Origin: Alopecurus myosuroides
Taxonomy: Eukaryota; Streptophyta; Magnoliopsida; Poales; Poaceae
NCBI GenBank assembly: GCA_028641055.1
Contig: CM054058.1
Location: 237,439,551-237,503,550 of the forward strand
Length of the DNA: 64,000 nt
Direction: 5' to 3'
Both the position numbers and the translations under genes were made by a program. Below the pieces are notes generated by a model. The model saw only the letters and a list, made by a program, of their open reading frames with translations. It searched no databases and was not told where the DNA came from. The number at the start of each line of letters is the position of its first letter. Position 1 is the first letter of the stretch. Shown piece by piece: positions 23,301 through 34,526 of this stretch.

Positions 23301-24361
23301 CTTTCATAGTGTATCCAACTGATAGTTTGCTTTTTATCCGGCTAACCCTTCCTTGTGTTTCCACGCAGGCCTTCGTAACCCACTCTGACAAAGCATTGGC
23401 GAAGGCCACCAAACTCCTCGAAACGGAGGCGACTCTGCGTGAGTCGGCTGAAGCTGATGCCATGAGGACAGGGAAACTTGCAAGGAAATATAGAAAGAGG
23501 GCTCATGCAGCAGAAGATGAACTGACCAAGCTTTCCGTTCAGATTGCCGACACATATCGTGCTTTGACTGGTAACTATTCCTAACTTAATAACTATAACC
23601 CGGATTCTCATTCTGATAAATAGTCGGATTTCCTTACTCAAATCTTTTTTCTATTTTCTGCAGGTCCGGATGATGTAACTCCGGATGAAGATGATATCGC
23701 AAAGCTGAAAACCATAAAGAGCACGATCCGGCAGCTCTGTGCCGGAACCAAATGGATTCTTCAGGATTTGAAGTGGCCGGGTGTTGGGCATGGTAGCTTG
23801 AAGACACTGCTTGACGCGTGCTCCACTATCCCCGAGTGGATTGAGCACTGGAAACGCTCGTCCTGCCGGGTTGGAGTAACCCGGGGGCTTGCACTGACTA
23901 GGGCATATTTTCCAAAACTTGAGCCGGCAAAGCTCGTTGGCGGGTTTCCAGAGTTCAACCATGACGGCTCCAGGTTCTCAGTAAAAAACTTCAAGGCTAT
24001 TCAGAAGGAGGTTCGTCACCAGGGTAGCATAATTGCTGATAGTCTGGACGTCAGTTCGATCGTTCCACCATATGATGCTGATGATAAGGCAGTTAAGTCG
24101 GATCTTCCCAAGCCATATGACATGCTAGCACGATGGAAGGCGGAGGCTTCTCAGGCTAGGGAAGAGGCCGCGAAGAAGAAGGCTGAGGCCGATTCTGCGC
24201 CTGCTACCTCCACGCCGGTCGTTCCTCCTCCCGCACGGGCCAGCACTACTGCTGACCCGGGTGCTGCTGCCACCAAGACTGCTGAAGAACAAGGCAAGGA
24301 ACAAGACCCGGCTGCCAAGGGCAAGGGCAAGATGGACGACTCGGCCCAAGAGGCCGAGTGA
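20330..24361 (+). pseudogene. Antisense seven-exon gene of Gypsy-2 (Transposase_28 domain, coiled coil), three premature TAG codons
   Basis: 5' UTR exon (about 20330-20581), intron (GTGAGC...CTCCAG), then coding exons 21075-22004, 22087-22171, 22261-22723, 22812-23223, 23369-23570 and 23664-24361. All introns are GT-AG and the phases agree. Exons sum to 2790 nt, exactly 930 codons including the stop. Three in-frame TAGs occur, at codons 173, 240 and 495. Residues 61-132 (ICFIEHVIRGFCPPGHSFFR, FIVLCESYL) fit the gypsy-type transposon domain. Next come acidic/basic segments with a KRKTR nuclear-type motif, a coiled coil (about 631-697), and a C-terminal domain ending in an Ala/Lys-rich tail. 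Convergent to pol. Function unknown; such ORFs are known from Tat elements. The ATG at 21075 is the first in the predicted spliced RNA. Confidence 0.82.
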
Positions 24362-25503
24362 ACTCTTTATCGGCAACCGTCTCAAGCACTTTATTCGGCC
24401 AATGGGCCTTTTTAAAACAATTATTCTTTTGATAGCGCGCATGTGCGCTTTATGATACTACTATCCTGGTTTGTAATACATTTTAAGACCTTAATATATT
24501 TCGTGGCCCTTCTGGCCTTTTGCTTGAATTTGATATTCCTTGACTTTGAGCTTTTTCATCCCTGATTTTCCGACTTACTGCTATGGTTCCTTTTGTGAGA
24601 CTCGGTTTCCGGGTCTCGTGGGTTTTAACTAGTGGACTTTTTTCTAAGTCCCCAAGTCCCCAAGACTCGGATTTTTGGGTTTTTGAGCTGAATAACTAGA
24701 TAATTTGTTTCTTTTTTCAAATTCCCAAGTCCCCAAGGCCCGAAATTCCGAGTCTAGGGTGTTGGGTCTTTCGAAAGGAACAAATTGTTACTGCTAAGCC
24801 CAAAACCTAGAGCCGTTTCACATAGGACTTGAAGTTATGCTTAATATACTTTGAGTTTCCGGCTATTAACCTTGTACTCTGCATAACTTGTGGTTTAGAT
24901 GACCCTCTTGACCTTCTTCTACTGTAAGCCGGCTTTCGCGTGGATAATCAATGTTGCTACAGCTGTTTGAAGACAGGGTCAGGCAAGTCCCATTGGGCAT
25001 CATGACTGATTGTAATCATACGCTAGCAAAGCATGCCACTTAGTGCGAGTCACATCAAGCTTAAGCAAGAAAAGTCAAGAAAGTTTGGCTCCTTTGTCCG
25101 GTTATAAGCTTGCAGCCGTACTTATTACAAGTAATCGGCCCTTATAACTCAATGGCATCGTGGCCGGGTCTTTGAGTTTGCAACTGTGCTATGCAAGCAA
25201 TCAGCCCCCAAGACCTAGATATATGCAATTTACTAGAAAAACTAATATACTAAAAGCAATGAATAATACTTACCTGGAAGAAAAATAAGAACACAACAGA
25301 AATATAAAAAACTTGATAAAAAAACATAGGAAAGAAACAAGATACTGTTGAACCATCTCTTTATTGATATGAGAAAAGTTAGGTCAGCAGGCCGCCTCAT
25401 TAAAAACCCTCCAGTCCCCTTAGGTACTCTGGATAGGAAAAGAGTGCGTCTGAAACCTGCTGCCTGTTACATCGTGTAATTCCACTTATGAATCTAGTCT
25501 ATT
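24362..25503. other. Convergent intergenic region of Gypsy-2
   Basis: 1.1 kb between the 3' ends of the plus-strand gene and the minus-strand polyprotein. No ORF of note. It holds two copies of an unusual tract (aagtccccaagtccccaag near 24648 and ttcccaagtccccaagg near 24721), which is polypurine on the minus strand, and cagcccccaag near 25203. These could be internal polypurine tracts or shared 3'-processing signals. AT-rich stretches (24465-24500, 25240-25340) could hold poly(A) signals for either transcript. Confidence 0.5.
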
Positions 25504-26895
25504 CTAGGTATAGTAGGGACGCAGCTGAGCCACGTTCCATGGTCTTTCTCTTTCTTGCATAGATGAAGTGGTATGAGCGGTGTCATTAACAGTAGCCGAC
25601 TCTTCCCTTGCATCTACCAAGTAATATGATCCGTTGTGCAGATTCCGGCTTATGATGAACGGTCCTTCCCATGGTGGGGATAGTTTGTGTTTTCCTTCCT
25701 TTGACTGTACCAGGCGAAGAACCAGGTCCCCTTCCTGGAAGACCCGGGTTTTGACTCTCCGGCTGTGATATCTCCTCAAGTCCTGTTGGTATATGGCTGA
25801 TCTCTCCAAAGCTTGTTCCCTGTGTTCTTCTAACATATCCACGGCGTCCTGCCGGGTCTTTTCGTTCTCCACCTCAACGTAAGCCGATACTCGAGGCGAG
25901 TCATGGATGATATCACTCGGCAGCACCGCCTCTGCGCCGTAAACCATGAAAAACGGTGTCATCTTAGTAGATCTGTTAGGTGTAGTGTTGATACCCCAAA
26001 CCACTGAAGGTAACTCCTCAACCCATGCGCCCGCAGCTCTGATGCATGGGACTCGTAGCCGTGGCTTTAATCCACGAAGTAACTCTTGATTTGCCCTCTC
26101 CACTTGTCCATTGGCTTGTGGATGGGCTACGGAAGCTATGTCAAGCCGGATTCCATTGTTACCACAAAATTTCTCCATCTCACCAAGGGACATGTTGGTT
26201 CCATTGTCGGTAATTATGCTGTGAGGATACCCGAACCGGTAGATAATCCTTTTCAGGAACTTGACTGCCGTAATCGCTTCACAATTGGTAACTGGCATAA
26301 CTTCAACCCATTTGGTAAACTTATCAATAGCCACCAAGAGATGTGTCTTTTTGCAAGGTGACATGTGAAAGGGGCCAACCATGTCCATACCCCAAACGGC
26401 GAAAGGCCAGGTTAAAGGAATTGTTTGCAACTCCATAGCCGGCACATGAATTTGGCGGGCGTACCTTTGGCATCCATCGCACCTTTCCACCAAGCGTTCC
26501 GCGTCTGCTAAGGCTGTGAGCCAGAAGAAACCATGCCTATATGCTTTGGACACAAGGGACCTTGTGGATGCGTGATGCCCACAGTCGCCTTCGTGGATCT
26601 CTTTCAGGATTTGCCGGCCTTCTTCTGGTGCCACACAGCGCAAAAATACTCCTGCAGCGCTCCTTTTATATAACTCCCCATTGATGATGGAATAACCTTT
26701 TGCTCGCCTCAGAATTTGCCTTGCTAGTACCTCTTGCTGTGGTAACTCGCCCCGTGATAGGTAAGCCAGAAACGGCTCTGTCCACTCGGGAATAGTGCGT
26801 ATTGTGGCCACGAGCTCCGAATCCGGGTCTTTGTTAGCCACTTCCTCCTCAGACTCGGTTTTAACTAATGGCCGCCATAGCTCGTCCAGGAACAC
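25504..26895 (-). CDS. Gypsy-2 integrase
   Basis: Open minus frame of 463 codons. N-terminal HHCC zinc domain (GDCGHHAS...CDGCQRYA). Core DDE triad: Asp of WGMDMVGP, Asp of IITDNGTN and Glu of ANGQVERANQ. C-terminal part FQEGDLVLRLVQSKEGKHK...PPWEGPFII. It ends at 25504. Integrase joins the DNA copy to the host genome. The segment is part of the gag-pol polyprotein and not a separate gene. Just upstream (near 26917) a TGA replaces what is usually an Arg codon, and a frameshift near 27010-27020 separates it from RNase H. This module itself is intact in motif and length. Confidence 0.93.
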   Translation of the reverse strand: MFLDELWRPLVKTESEEEVANKDPDSELVATIRTIPEWTEPFLAYLSRGELPQQEVLARQILRRAKGYSIINGELYKRSAAGVFLRCVAPEEGRQILKEIHEGDCGHHASTRSLVSKAYRHGFFWLTALADAERLVERCDGCQRYARQIHVPAMELQTIPLTWPFAVWGMDMVGPFHMSPCKKTHLLVAIDKFTKWVEVMPVTNCEAITAVKFLKRIIYRFGYPHSIITDNGTNMSLGEMEKFCGNNGIRLDIASVAHPQANGQVERANQELLRGLKPRLRVPCIRAAGAWVEELPSVVWGINTTPNRSTKMTPFFMVYGAEAVLPSDIIHDSPRVSAYVEVENEKTRQDAVDMLEEHREQALERSAIYQQDLRRYHSRRVKTRVFQEGDLVLRLVQSKEGKHKLSPPWEGPFIISRNLHNGSYYLVDAREESATVNDTAHTTSSMQERERPWNVAQLRPYYT

Positions 26896-26966
26896 ATTGG
26901 GTGGAACCGGCTCTCAGCGCGAGCCGAGTCTGGCGAGTGCATCTGCTGCCTCGTTTTTTCTTCTAT

Positions 26967-28055
26967 CTACATGCTCCACCTCATACCCGGAAAAACACCC
27001 GGCAACCCTGTCACCTCTCTGCGGTATGCTGCCATAGTTGCATCTTTTCTATCCCAAGTTCCCGAGACCTGCTGTACCACAAGGTCCGAGTCTCCATAGC
27101 ATTGTATCCTCTTAATGTTTATCTCCTTGGCTATCTTCAATCCATGCAATAATGCCTCATACTCGGCCACGTTGTTGGAACAATCAAAGTGAATCTGCAA
27201 CACGTAGCTCAACTTCTCTCCTTTGGGTGATGTGAGCACCACTCCGGCTCCTGATCCCTCGTATTGCTTGGAACCATCAAAGTGCATTATCCAAGACTCG
27301 GAACTTGGAGTCATTGTGGGCATGCCTGTGTGAGTCCAATCATTAATGAAGTCAACTAGAGCTTGAGATTTGATTGCTGACCTGGGCTCGTAGTTGATGT
27401 GATAATCTCCCATCTCGATCGCCCACTTGGCTATTCTACCTGTTGCATCCGAGTTTCTGATGATGTCCGACATTGGTATAGAGCTAACCACTGTTATGGG
27501 GTGTTCCTGAAAATACGGCTTCAATTTCCGGCTGGCCATGAAGACCCCGAAAACCAGCTTCTTCCAATGTGGGTAGCACTGCTTTGCTTCTGATAATACC
27601 TCGCTGACATAATAAACCGGCCTCTGAACCGGGTGATCTTTCCCATCCTCCTTACGATCAACAACAACCACCGCGCTAACCGCCCGGGGCCCGGCTGCAA
27701 CGTATAATAACATGGGCTCTTTAGGACCCGGGGATGCTAGCACTGGCGCCTCAGATAGCTGTTTCTTTAGTGCCTCGAACGCCTCATCCGCCTCTTGGTC
27801 CCAAATGAATTTATCAGATTTCCTCAAGAGCCGGTACAAGGGTATTGCCTTCTCTCCGAGTCTTGATATAAACCGGCTCAGCGCTGCAACACACCCTGTA
27901 AGCTTCTGAACATGCTTCAGGTTTTCCGGCTTTTTCAGACTCTGGATATCTTTGATTTTATCCGGATTGGCCTCGATCCCTCTCTCTGAAACGATGAAGC
28001 CGAGTAACTTCCCTGCTGGAACTCCAAATACACACTTTGTCGGGTTAAGTTTCAT
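26967..28055 (-). pseudogene. Gypsy-2 RT thumb and two RNase H domains
   Basis: The frame begins directly after a TAG at 28056 (MKLNPTKCVFGVPAGKLLGF). RT connection and first RNase H-like domain: EKAIPLYRLLRKSDKFIW, RPVYYVSEVLSEAKQCYP, YFQEHPITVV. A second RNase H follows (WIMHFDGSKQYEGSGAGVVL, NNVAEYEALLHGL, CYGDSDLVVQQV). A tandem second RNase H is a hallmark of the Tat lineage. The frame is lost near 27010-27020 by an apparent one-base shift before the VDRRKNEAADALARLGSR segment. It degrades the RNA template during replication. Confidence 0.9.
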
Positions 28056-28664
28056 CTAGTATCTTCTCAGGTTCTTGAATGTTTCTTTGAGATTGTCAAT
28101 AAATGTCTCCGCTTTCCTGGTCTTGATCACCACATCATCTACATAAGCATGAACGTTGCGTCCGATTTGGTCCTCAAAGCACTTCTGAATGCACCGTTGA
28201 TAAGTTGCGCCAGCGTTTTTCAATCCAAAATTCATGGTCTTGTAACAAAAGGCCCCAAAAGGGGTTATGAACGACGTTTTCTCCCAGTCTTCCTTCTTGA
28301 GTTTGATCTGATGATACCCGGAATATGCATCCAGGAAACATAACAGGTCACTTCCAGCCATTGCGTCTATGATCTGATCTATCCTTGGAAGTGCAAACGG
28401 ATCCTTGGGGCAGTGCTTGTTGAGACTCGTATAATCGATGCACATCCTCCACTCGTTAGTCTTTTTCATCACGAGAACCGGATTTGCCAACCAGTCCGGG
28501 TGAAATACTTCCATGATAAAGCCGGCTGTCAACGACCGAGCGATTTCTTCTCCTATAGCTCTTCTTCTTTCCTCATTCATCTTTCTCAGGCCCTGCTTCA
28601 CAGGCCTGGACTTGGGATCAACATGCAAACTGTGCTCTGCCAGCTCTGTAGGGATACCCGACAT
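28056..28664 (-). pseudogene. Gypsy-2 reverse transcriptase fingers and palm
   Basis: Same frame as its neighbours, bounded by TAG codons at 28677 and 28056. RT motifs: NPVLVMKKTNEWRMCIDYTS, LNKHCPKDPFALPRIDQIID, FLDAYSGYHQIKL, FITPFGAFCYKTMNFGLKNA, and the catalytic HAYVDDVVIK. All three catalytic aspartates are present (one in FLDAYSG, two in YVDD). The only damage is the flanking nonsense codons. These fit single transitions from TGG and CAG. Confidence 0.93.
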
Positions 28665-28676
28665 ATCGCTAGGTGT

Positions 28677-30302
28677 CTAGGCGAACACATCCTGATTCGA
28701 ACGAATAAACTCCACAAGTGCTTTTTCCCGCTCATCGTCTAAGTTAGATCCTATGGCAAATTGCTTAGAGGGATCACCCTCAACAAAGGCCACCATTTTG
28801 GTATCTTGTGCTGCTTTGAATTTCGCTCTCTCATCCTCAGTGTTTGGCCTCTTCAGCGCTGTCCTGTCATCCGGGTCTACTTGAGACCGATAATATTTGA
28901 GCTCCTCTTTTCTACAAGCTTGTTCCGCCATTGCCGCATCTCCTTCGTCACACTCAGCCGCTATATCCCGGCTCCCATGTATGGTGATGGTCTGCTTAGG
29001 ACCCGGGATTTTTAGCTGTAGGTATACGTAACACGGCCTGGCCATGAACTTGGCGTAAGCCGGCCTCCCAAATAGCGCGTGATAAGGACTGCGCAACTTC
29101 ACCACTTCGAACGTGAGCCACTCCACCCGGAAATTATCCTTTGATTCTCCAAAAGCAACCTCCAGAGTGATCTTTCCCTCAGGGCACGCCGAGTGACCCG
29201 GCACAATCCCGTGAAAAACTGTTGAGCTCTTTTGTAGCTGAGACTCCTTGAGACCCATGCGTAGAAAAGTTTCCCAATATAAAATGTTGATGCTGCTTCC
29301 GCCATCCATTAAGACCTTTTTCAGCTCATAACCATTAACCTGTGGCGCAACCACCAATGCTAGGACTCCCGGATGTTCTATCCTTTCCGGCTGATCTCTT
29401 CTGCTCCATGTTACATCTTGTTCCGACCACCTCAGGTATCTCGGGACAGCCGAGGAAACCGAGTTTACTGCCTTTTTTAGTATCTTTCTATCCTTGTTAG
29501 AAGTTCCTGTGGTGTGAACGTGGTACTGGGCCAATTGCTTGGGGTTGGCTTGGAAACCTCCAGCTCCTCCCTGGTTATTACCCGGATTTCCAACTCCGGG
29601 GTTGCCTGCTAGGGATGGGCCGTTGCCCGGGTTTCCACCCGGACCCGGTCCTCCTCCCCGGCCTGCCCCTCGCATAGCCTTGTTTACTTCCTCGTTCTTC
29701 CATCTCTGCAAATCCGCACACTGCTCCAAAGAGTGGTTAGCCGGCCTTCCGTTCCTGCTGTGTTTCGGGCACGCCATTCTGAAGATATTCCAGTTGTTAC
29801 CCGGCCTTGGTGGCCCTTGATAATTTCCTCCGTTACGATTTCCTGCGTTGAAATTTCCTTCTGCTCTGGGCCTCGAAGACCCGGCTTCTGTGCTGGCAAC
29901 AAACTCGGAATTCCCCTCGAACGGGCGCTTATTCTGGTTGTTCCCATTGTTACCTCCACGGTTACCCGGCGTAGGTCCATTGCCGGCTCTTCCATTATTG
30001 CTCGTGTTTGCCTTTGTTTTTTTGTCATCAACATCCTCTTCCGTGGTATCCGTTGCAGCGTGCTTGTTGCATGCATCCATTAGCTCTCCCATTGTAACCT
30101 CTGAAGCATTCCGACTAGATTTCATGCGAGTTAACTTCCGCACTAAAGGCGTATACTTGCATGTCTTGGCCATAGCTTGCAACGCGTCCTTTGGCTGAAT
30201 ATCTGTAGATGAATGTAGTATCTCCATAACCCGGCGCACCCAGCTGCATGCCGACTCGCCCTTCTTTTGCACACACCGTTCTAGATCGTCGATAGTAAAC
30301 AA
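28677..30302 (-). pseudogene. Gypsy-2 gag C-terminus and aspartic protease
   Basis: 541-codon minus frame. Gag C-terminal part (VQKKGESACSWVRRVMEIL), a Gly/Asn/Pro-rich low-complexity segment (about residues 100-245) with a Cys/His cluster (FRMACPKHSRNGRPANHSLE), then protease with active site VLMDGGSSINILY and flap/second motifs (FEVVKLRSPYHALFGRPAY). It ends at TAG 28677-28679 just before RT. It joins gag N-terminal sequence at about 30290 through a frameshift. Protease processes the polyprotein. Confidence 0.9.
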
Positions 30303-32150
30303 TTTCCTGCATGTTCCGTGAAAGTGCTAGCAAACGCAGTTTTCAATTCACTCCATGATTTAATAGATCCTTCCGGTAAATTGTTGAACCACAACTTTGC
30401 TGCTCCTTCCGACATCATTAAGTACATGAACTTGGCTTGAAGATTTTCAGATGCGTTGCGAATCGACATAGCCATCTCATAACTGCTCAACCATGTTTCT
30501 GGGTCCATAGTCGGCTCATAATTCACTACTTTACCCGGTTCCTTGAATTTATCTGGGTAAGGCTCAGCCCTGATGTTATCCGTCAGACACTTGGGCCCAG
30601 CGAGATTAGTTGGTACTGGCCTCGCCCGGGAAACATGCGATCCTGCGGGGGGTACGGCTGGACGTGGCGCTACTGCTGGTTCGTGCACCGCAGACCCGGC
30701 CGCGGCTCGCCTGGCCCTGGAACTATCCACAATAGCTTGTGCTGCTGATACTGCTGGCGCTGCCTGAACGCGGGGAGGAGGCGGCATTTGCTGCTGCTCT
30801 ACCCTCCGCCGCGCTGAACTTGTTTGAATGTTGCCGGTATTGACATGCTGCTGGCTGATATAAGGTGTTCCATGCATTCCACTCCTATTATCCGGGTAAT
30901 TAACCTGCTGAGCAACAGATCGATCGCCCGCCGGGTCTGCTCCGCATGGGGTGACTCTCTTACGGGGATCTGATTCAATGCTAATGTTGCGGCATACACA
31001 TTATCCATGGGGTTATTGAAGTGACCTGGTGGCGTACGAAATCGTGATGGTGGTGGTGGTGGTGCCGTGTTGCCGACAGGGGCCCCAGTCTGCAATGTGG
31101 GTAACCCGGCCTGCACGTTTGCCGGCTGTCCTGTTCCAGTTGCCGGCTGATGCACAGTTTCTTGATTCACAGCCGGAATCGGCTGATCCTGGGTGTGATG
31201 AATAGTGCGTTCGGGTTTATGACTCCACCCATCGCCGGTAATCTTGTCTGGTGTCTTTGATGCATCCTGCTTGTCTCAGCTCGGAGCCGGTTCTCCAGTG
31301 CGTCCAGCTCACGTTGGCGCGTGGCTACCCCTTGCTTTTCTGCTTCCACATCCCTTCTTTGTTGCTCCAGCGCGCGGCGTGCTATCTCCAAATCCCTGGC
31401 ACGCGCCGCGGCGTTTTCTGGTGTTATCACAGTAGCTAATACTGTTGGGTCCAAGACCATATTGTTACTGAACAGGGCCGGGTGTTGTGGATTTGAAGGA
31501 CCCGCTCCTGGCGTCCTGTTAGCCACGAACCCAAACATATTTTCCTGCAGCTCGCTATCCGCCGCTCGGTTGGTGACTGAAGCCGACTCTCCGTCAACCC
31601 GGGTCAAAACCGGATTTCCGTCAGCCGGAATTTGCTGCTGGGCCAATGCTTGCGTCGCTCCGACCGCGGCCGTAGTCACGTTCCCCTGATTGAGGTTGGT
31701 TGCAGGGGCCGTGTAGACCGCGACCTGGCGCGCAATGCTTGGTGAAGATTCATACTCCTCCTCATCACAGCTATCCTCCTCATACCGGTCCTCCAGCAGG
31801 TGCAAGATAGACTCGGTATCATCTTCTCTCATGACCCGGCCATGCGGGGTCCATGCCGGCTCCTCCGGCTGTTCCCTCTTCGTGGTGGGCTCTTCTATCG
31901 GATCCACCGTCCCGAACGATTCTTCTCCGTCCGACTGAACGTGGGTGGCCTCTCCTGACACAGAATCAAATCCAAAATCGTCAGGGATTGAACCGAACGC
32001 ACGTACCATGCTGACGACGACGTTGACCCGGCCGATTGTGATGACAGATCCGGATTCGAGCAGATCCGACTCTGGCCCCCAGCCAAAATCGTCCACCATC
32101 TTCTCTCCTTCGGGGTTGGTGTAGATCTCGCCGACGACGAGGTTCTTCAT
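30281..32150 (-). pseudogene. Gypsy-2 gag, N-terminal and central part
   Basis: The open frame extends upstream into the LTR, so I chose the first ATG after the primer site, at 32150 (MKNLVVGEIYTNPEGEK). Acidic N-terminus, then a coiled coil (ARARDLEIARRALEQQRRDV). The frame then shifts near 31167 and again near 30860. The second shift leads into the retrotransposon gag domain (YPDKFKEPGKVVNYEPTMDP, LMMSEGAAKLWFNNLPEGS, WSELKTAFASTF), followed by a third shift near 30290. Each shift keeps recognisable homology, so these are recent lesions. Gag forms the particle. Confidence 0.85.
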
Positions 32151-32197
32151 GTTCTCCCGAGCTTCTCCCGTGATGTAAACACCTTTAGACGTAGGCC

Positions 32198-32214
32198 CCA
32201 CGGTGGGCGCCAAC
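32198..32214 (-). other. Primer binding site of Gypsy-2
   Basis: Minus-strand GTTGGCGCCCACCGTGG lies directly after the 5' LTR end ...CCCACGACA. It fixes the orientation of the element. Confidence 0.85.
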
Positions 32215-32680
32215 TGTCGTGGGATAATCACGGCAGACGTTACCGGGGGTAACTTGTCTTGGGGCAATTCGACTCTGGTGTTTGGGAGAGGGTTTAGCTC
32301 AAGGGAAACCATGGTGATATGCGATCTGGTAGCCGGCAATCAAGTCGCCGAGTCTCCGATCTGAATATATTATCTCAACTCTCGTGTTACAAAGGATACT
32401 CGAATATCTCGCGAGTGTATGATTTCTTCTTAATCTAACCCTAGGGGCCGGCTTATATAATATCCGGACCCCCTGGCTTACCGCCCAAGGCATACTCGGA
32501 ATCCTACCCGGACACTGCTTACAAACCCTAAGTTTCCCTATCGGAACCCATAGACCCGGTTACGAGGCCTACACTCTGGGCCTTCTAGAAACTCCTTTTC
32601 CCTAAGCCGGATCTTGCGCAACACCCTTTGGGCCGAGTTACACCTTGGCGTTAACCTACCGGGTTATCATCCCTCCATCA
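32215..32680 (-). repeat. 5' LTR of Gypsy-2
   Basis: Minus-strand TGATGGAGGGATGATAACC...TTATCCCACGACA. It differs from the 3' LTR at about 11 positions. Followed (plus direction) by ttgcc, the right copy of the target duplication in Copia-2 gag. Confidence 0.95.
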
Positions 32681-33333
32681 TTGCCTTTCTTGAAACTAGT
32701 GGTCTTATTGATTATAAACACTTGATGTTCTTTCTTGATCTCCACTTCAGCTGTTTTAAGCATCGAGAGAAGCTCAGGAAGAGACTTCTTCATGCCTTGC
32801 ATATTATAGTTCATCACGAAGTTCTTGTAACTAGGTGGCAAACATTGGAGAACACGATCTATCCCTAGCTCATTGGGAATCGTTATTCCCGAGGCTATGA
32901 GCTTATCAGCGTACGCATACATCTTGAGTACGTGCTCACTAACGGATCTGTTCTCTTCCATCATGCAGCTAAAGAACTTTTCTGAAGCGTCATAACTCTC
33001 AACTGCATGGGTATCGAAAATCATTTTCAATTCTCCCATTGTAGCAAAAGGAGTGTTGTTCTCGAAACATTTTCGCAGCTCTGGCTCTAATCCATAGAGG
33101 ATGCCGCAATGAACTATACTGTGGTCTTCTTGTTGAGTCAGATTAACATTTTTATCTTCATCAGAAGCATCATCAGCGGGCTGGTCACCTAGCCGTGCGT
33201 CAAGCACATAGAGTTTCTTGCAAGCGGTGAGGAGAATCCTCAGGTTAAGTGCCCAGTTGGTAAAGTTGCTCCCGTTGTTCGCTAGTTTTTCTCTCTCCAT
33301 GAACATATTGAAATTGAAGGTAGGTGGTGCCAT
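32681..33333 (-). pseudogene. Copia-2 gag, N-terminal part
   Basis: ATG at 33333 (MAPPTFNFNMFMEREKLANN). Text FTNWALNLRILLTACKKLYV, AVESYDASEKFFSCMMEENR and SVSEHVLKMYAYADKL is typical of Copia gag. The open frame runs to the Gypsy-2 insertion at 32680. It resumes at 19448 with another lysine-rich segment and the zinc knuckle. The frame is undamaged up to the insertion. Confidence 0.92.
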
Positions 33334-34526
33334 GATCTACAACATATTTGCAAAGACTATTTAGACTATGTTTATGATAAATTAAGTTCAAGTTAATTCT
33401 AAAATTATCCCATGAACTCCCACTCAAAAACAACATCCCTCTTAGTCGTCTTTAGTGATTACACAAACCAAATTCACTACACCTAAACCGATTATCATGT
33501 GAGACGGTGTAGTTGCAAAGGCGAACATCAACATGTTCGTCATATCATCCATATGACTCATGCTTAACCTTTCAGTTACGTGTTCCGAGGCCATGTCTGT
33601 ACATGCTAGGCTCGCCAAGTAGAACCGTAGTATTGCGTGTGTTTCAAGGCCATGTCTCTACATGCTAGGCTTGAAAACACCCGTTGTATGCAAACGTTGA
33701 GTCTATCACACCGGATCATCACGTGGTGTCTCGAAACGACGAACTTTCTTAACGGTGCATACTTAAGGAAGAACACATTATTATCTTGATATTAAGTGAG
33801 AGGGATCATCTAAAAATGCTACCGTCGCGATCTAAGCAAAATAAGATGCATAAAAGGATAAACATCACATGCATGGATAATGTGATATGATATGGTCCTT
33901 CTTGCACTTGATCTCCATCTTGTGCATCATGGTATGATCTCCATCATTCCACCGGTGTGGCACTACGGTTCGTGGCACCTCCATCTTGATTGTCCATTAC
34001 AACATATCACATGGATATGATATACAACACGCAGGCCATAAAAATATGACAACCATATGGCTCCAGCCGATATGTCAATAATTTACAAAAGATATCATCT
34101 CATACATAACATTTGTAACATTGACCATATCATATCACATGCCCTGCAAAAACAAGTTAGACGCCTCTAATTTATTTTTGCATATTTTACGTGGCTTGGG
34201 CTTACGAGGATAGAACCATTCATACCTACGTACAAGAGCCACAATGTTGATAAAATATATTTTTAACAACCCTTCGTATATTAGATCTTAACTATAGTAG
34301 GAGAAACCGACACCCACAACCCACTTATGCAATACAAGTTGCATGTCAGTTGTGGAACAAGTCTCATGTACGTGGACATGTAAAGTTAGTATGGGCCGCT
34401 TCATCCCACTATGCCACTAGGATCATAAAATACTCAAGGAGGCAATAACATGATCATCAACGTCCACATACACCTATGTGTTCTACCATACAAATCATCT
34501 ACGCATAGATCTGGCTCTGATACCAT
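33334..34526 (-). other. Copia-2 untranslated leader and primer binding site
   Basis: 1.2 kb between the 5' LTR and the gag ATG, without a credible ORF. The primer site TGGTATCAGAGC (minus strand, 34525-34514) is complementary to the tRNA-Met 3' end and starts one base after the LTR. The leader contains a short repeated phrase (tgtctgtacatgctaggct / tgtctctacatgctaggct near 33595 and 33650). It may hold packaging signals; nothing more can be read from sequence alone. Confidence 0.75.

Larger units (their letters stand above)
19449..32680 (-). mobile_element. Gypsy-2: complete 13.2-kb Tat-lineage Ty3/Gypsy element with an antisense gene
   Basis: LTRs at 19449-19913 and 32215-32680 and a perfect target duplication ttgcc (19444-19448; 32681-32685) inside Copia-2 gag. 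Minus-strand order: 5' LTR, primer site, gag, protease, RT, RNase H, second RNase H-like domain, integrase, polypurine tract, 3' LTR. A spliced gene on the plus strand lies between integrase and the 3' LTR. The double RNase H and extra antisense ORF point to the Tat lineage. By eye the LTRs differ at about 11 of 465 sites. With a commonly used grass rate of 1.3e-8 per site per year that would be roughly one million years (inference). It is the youngest datable layer. Confidence 0.95.
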
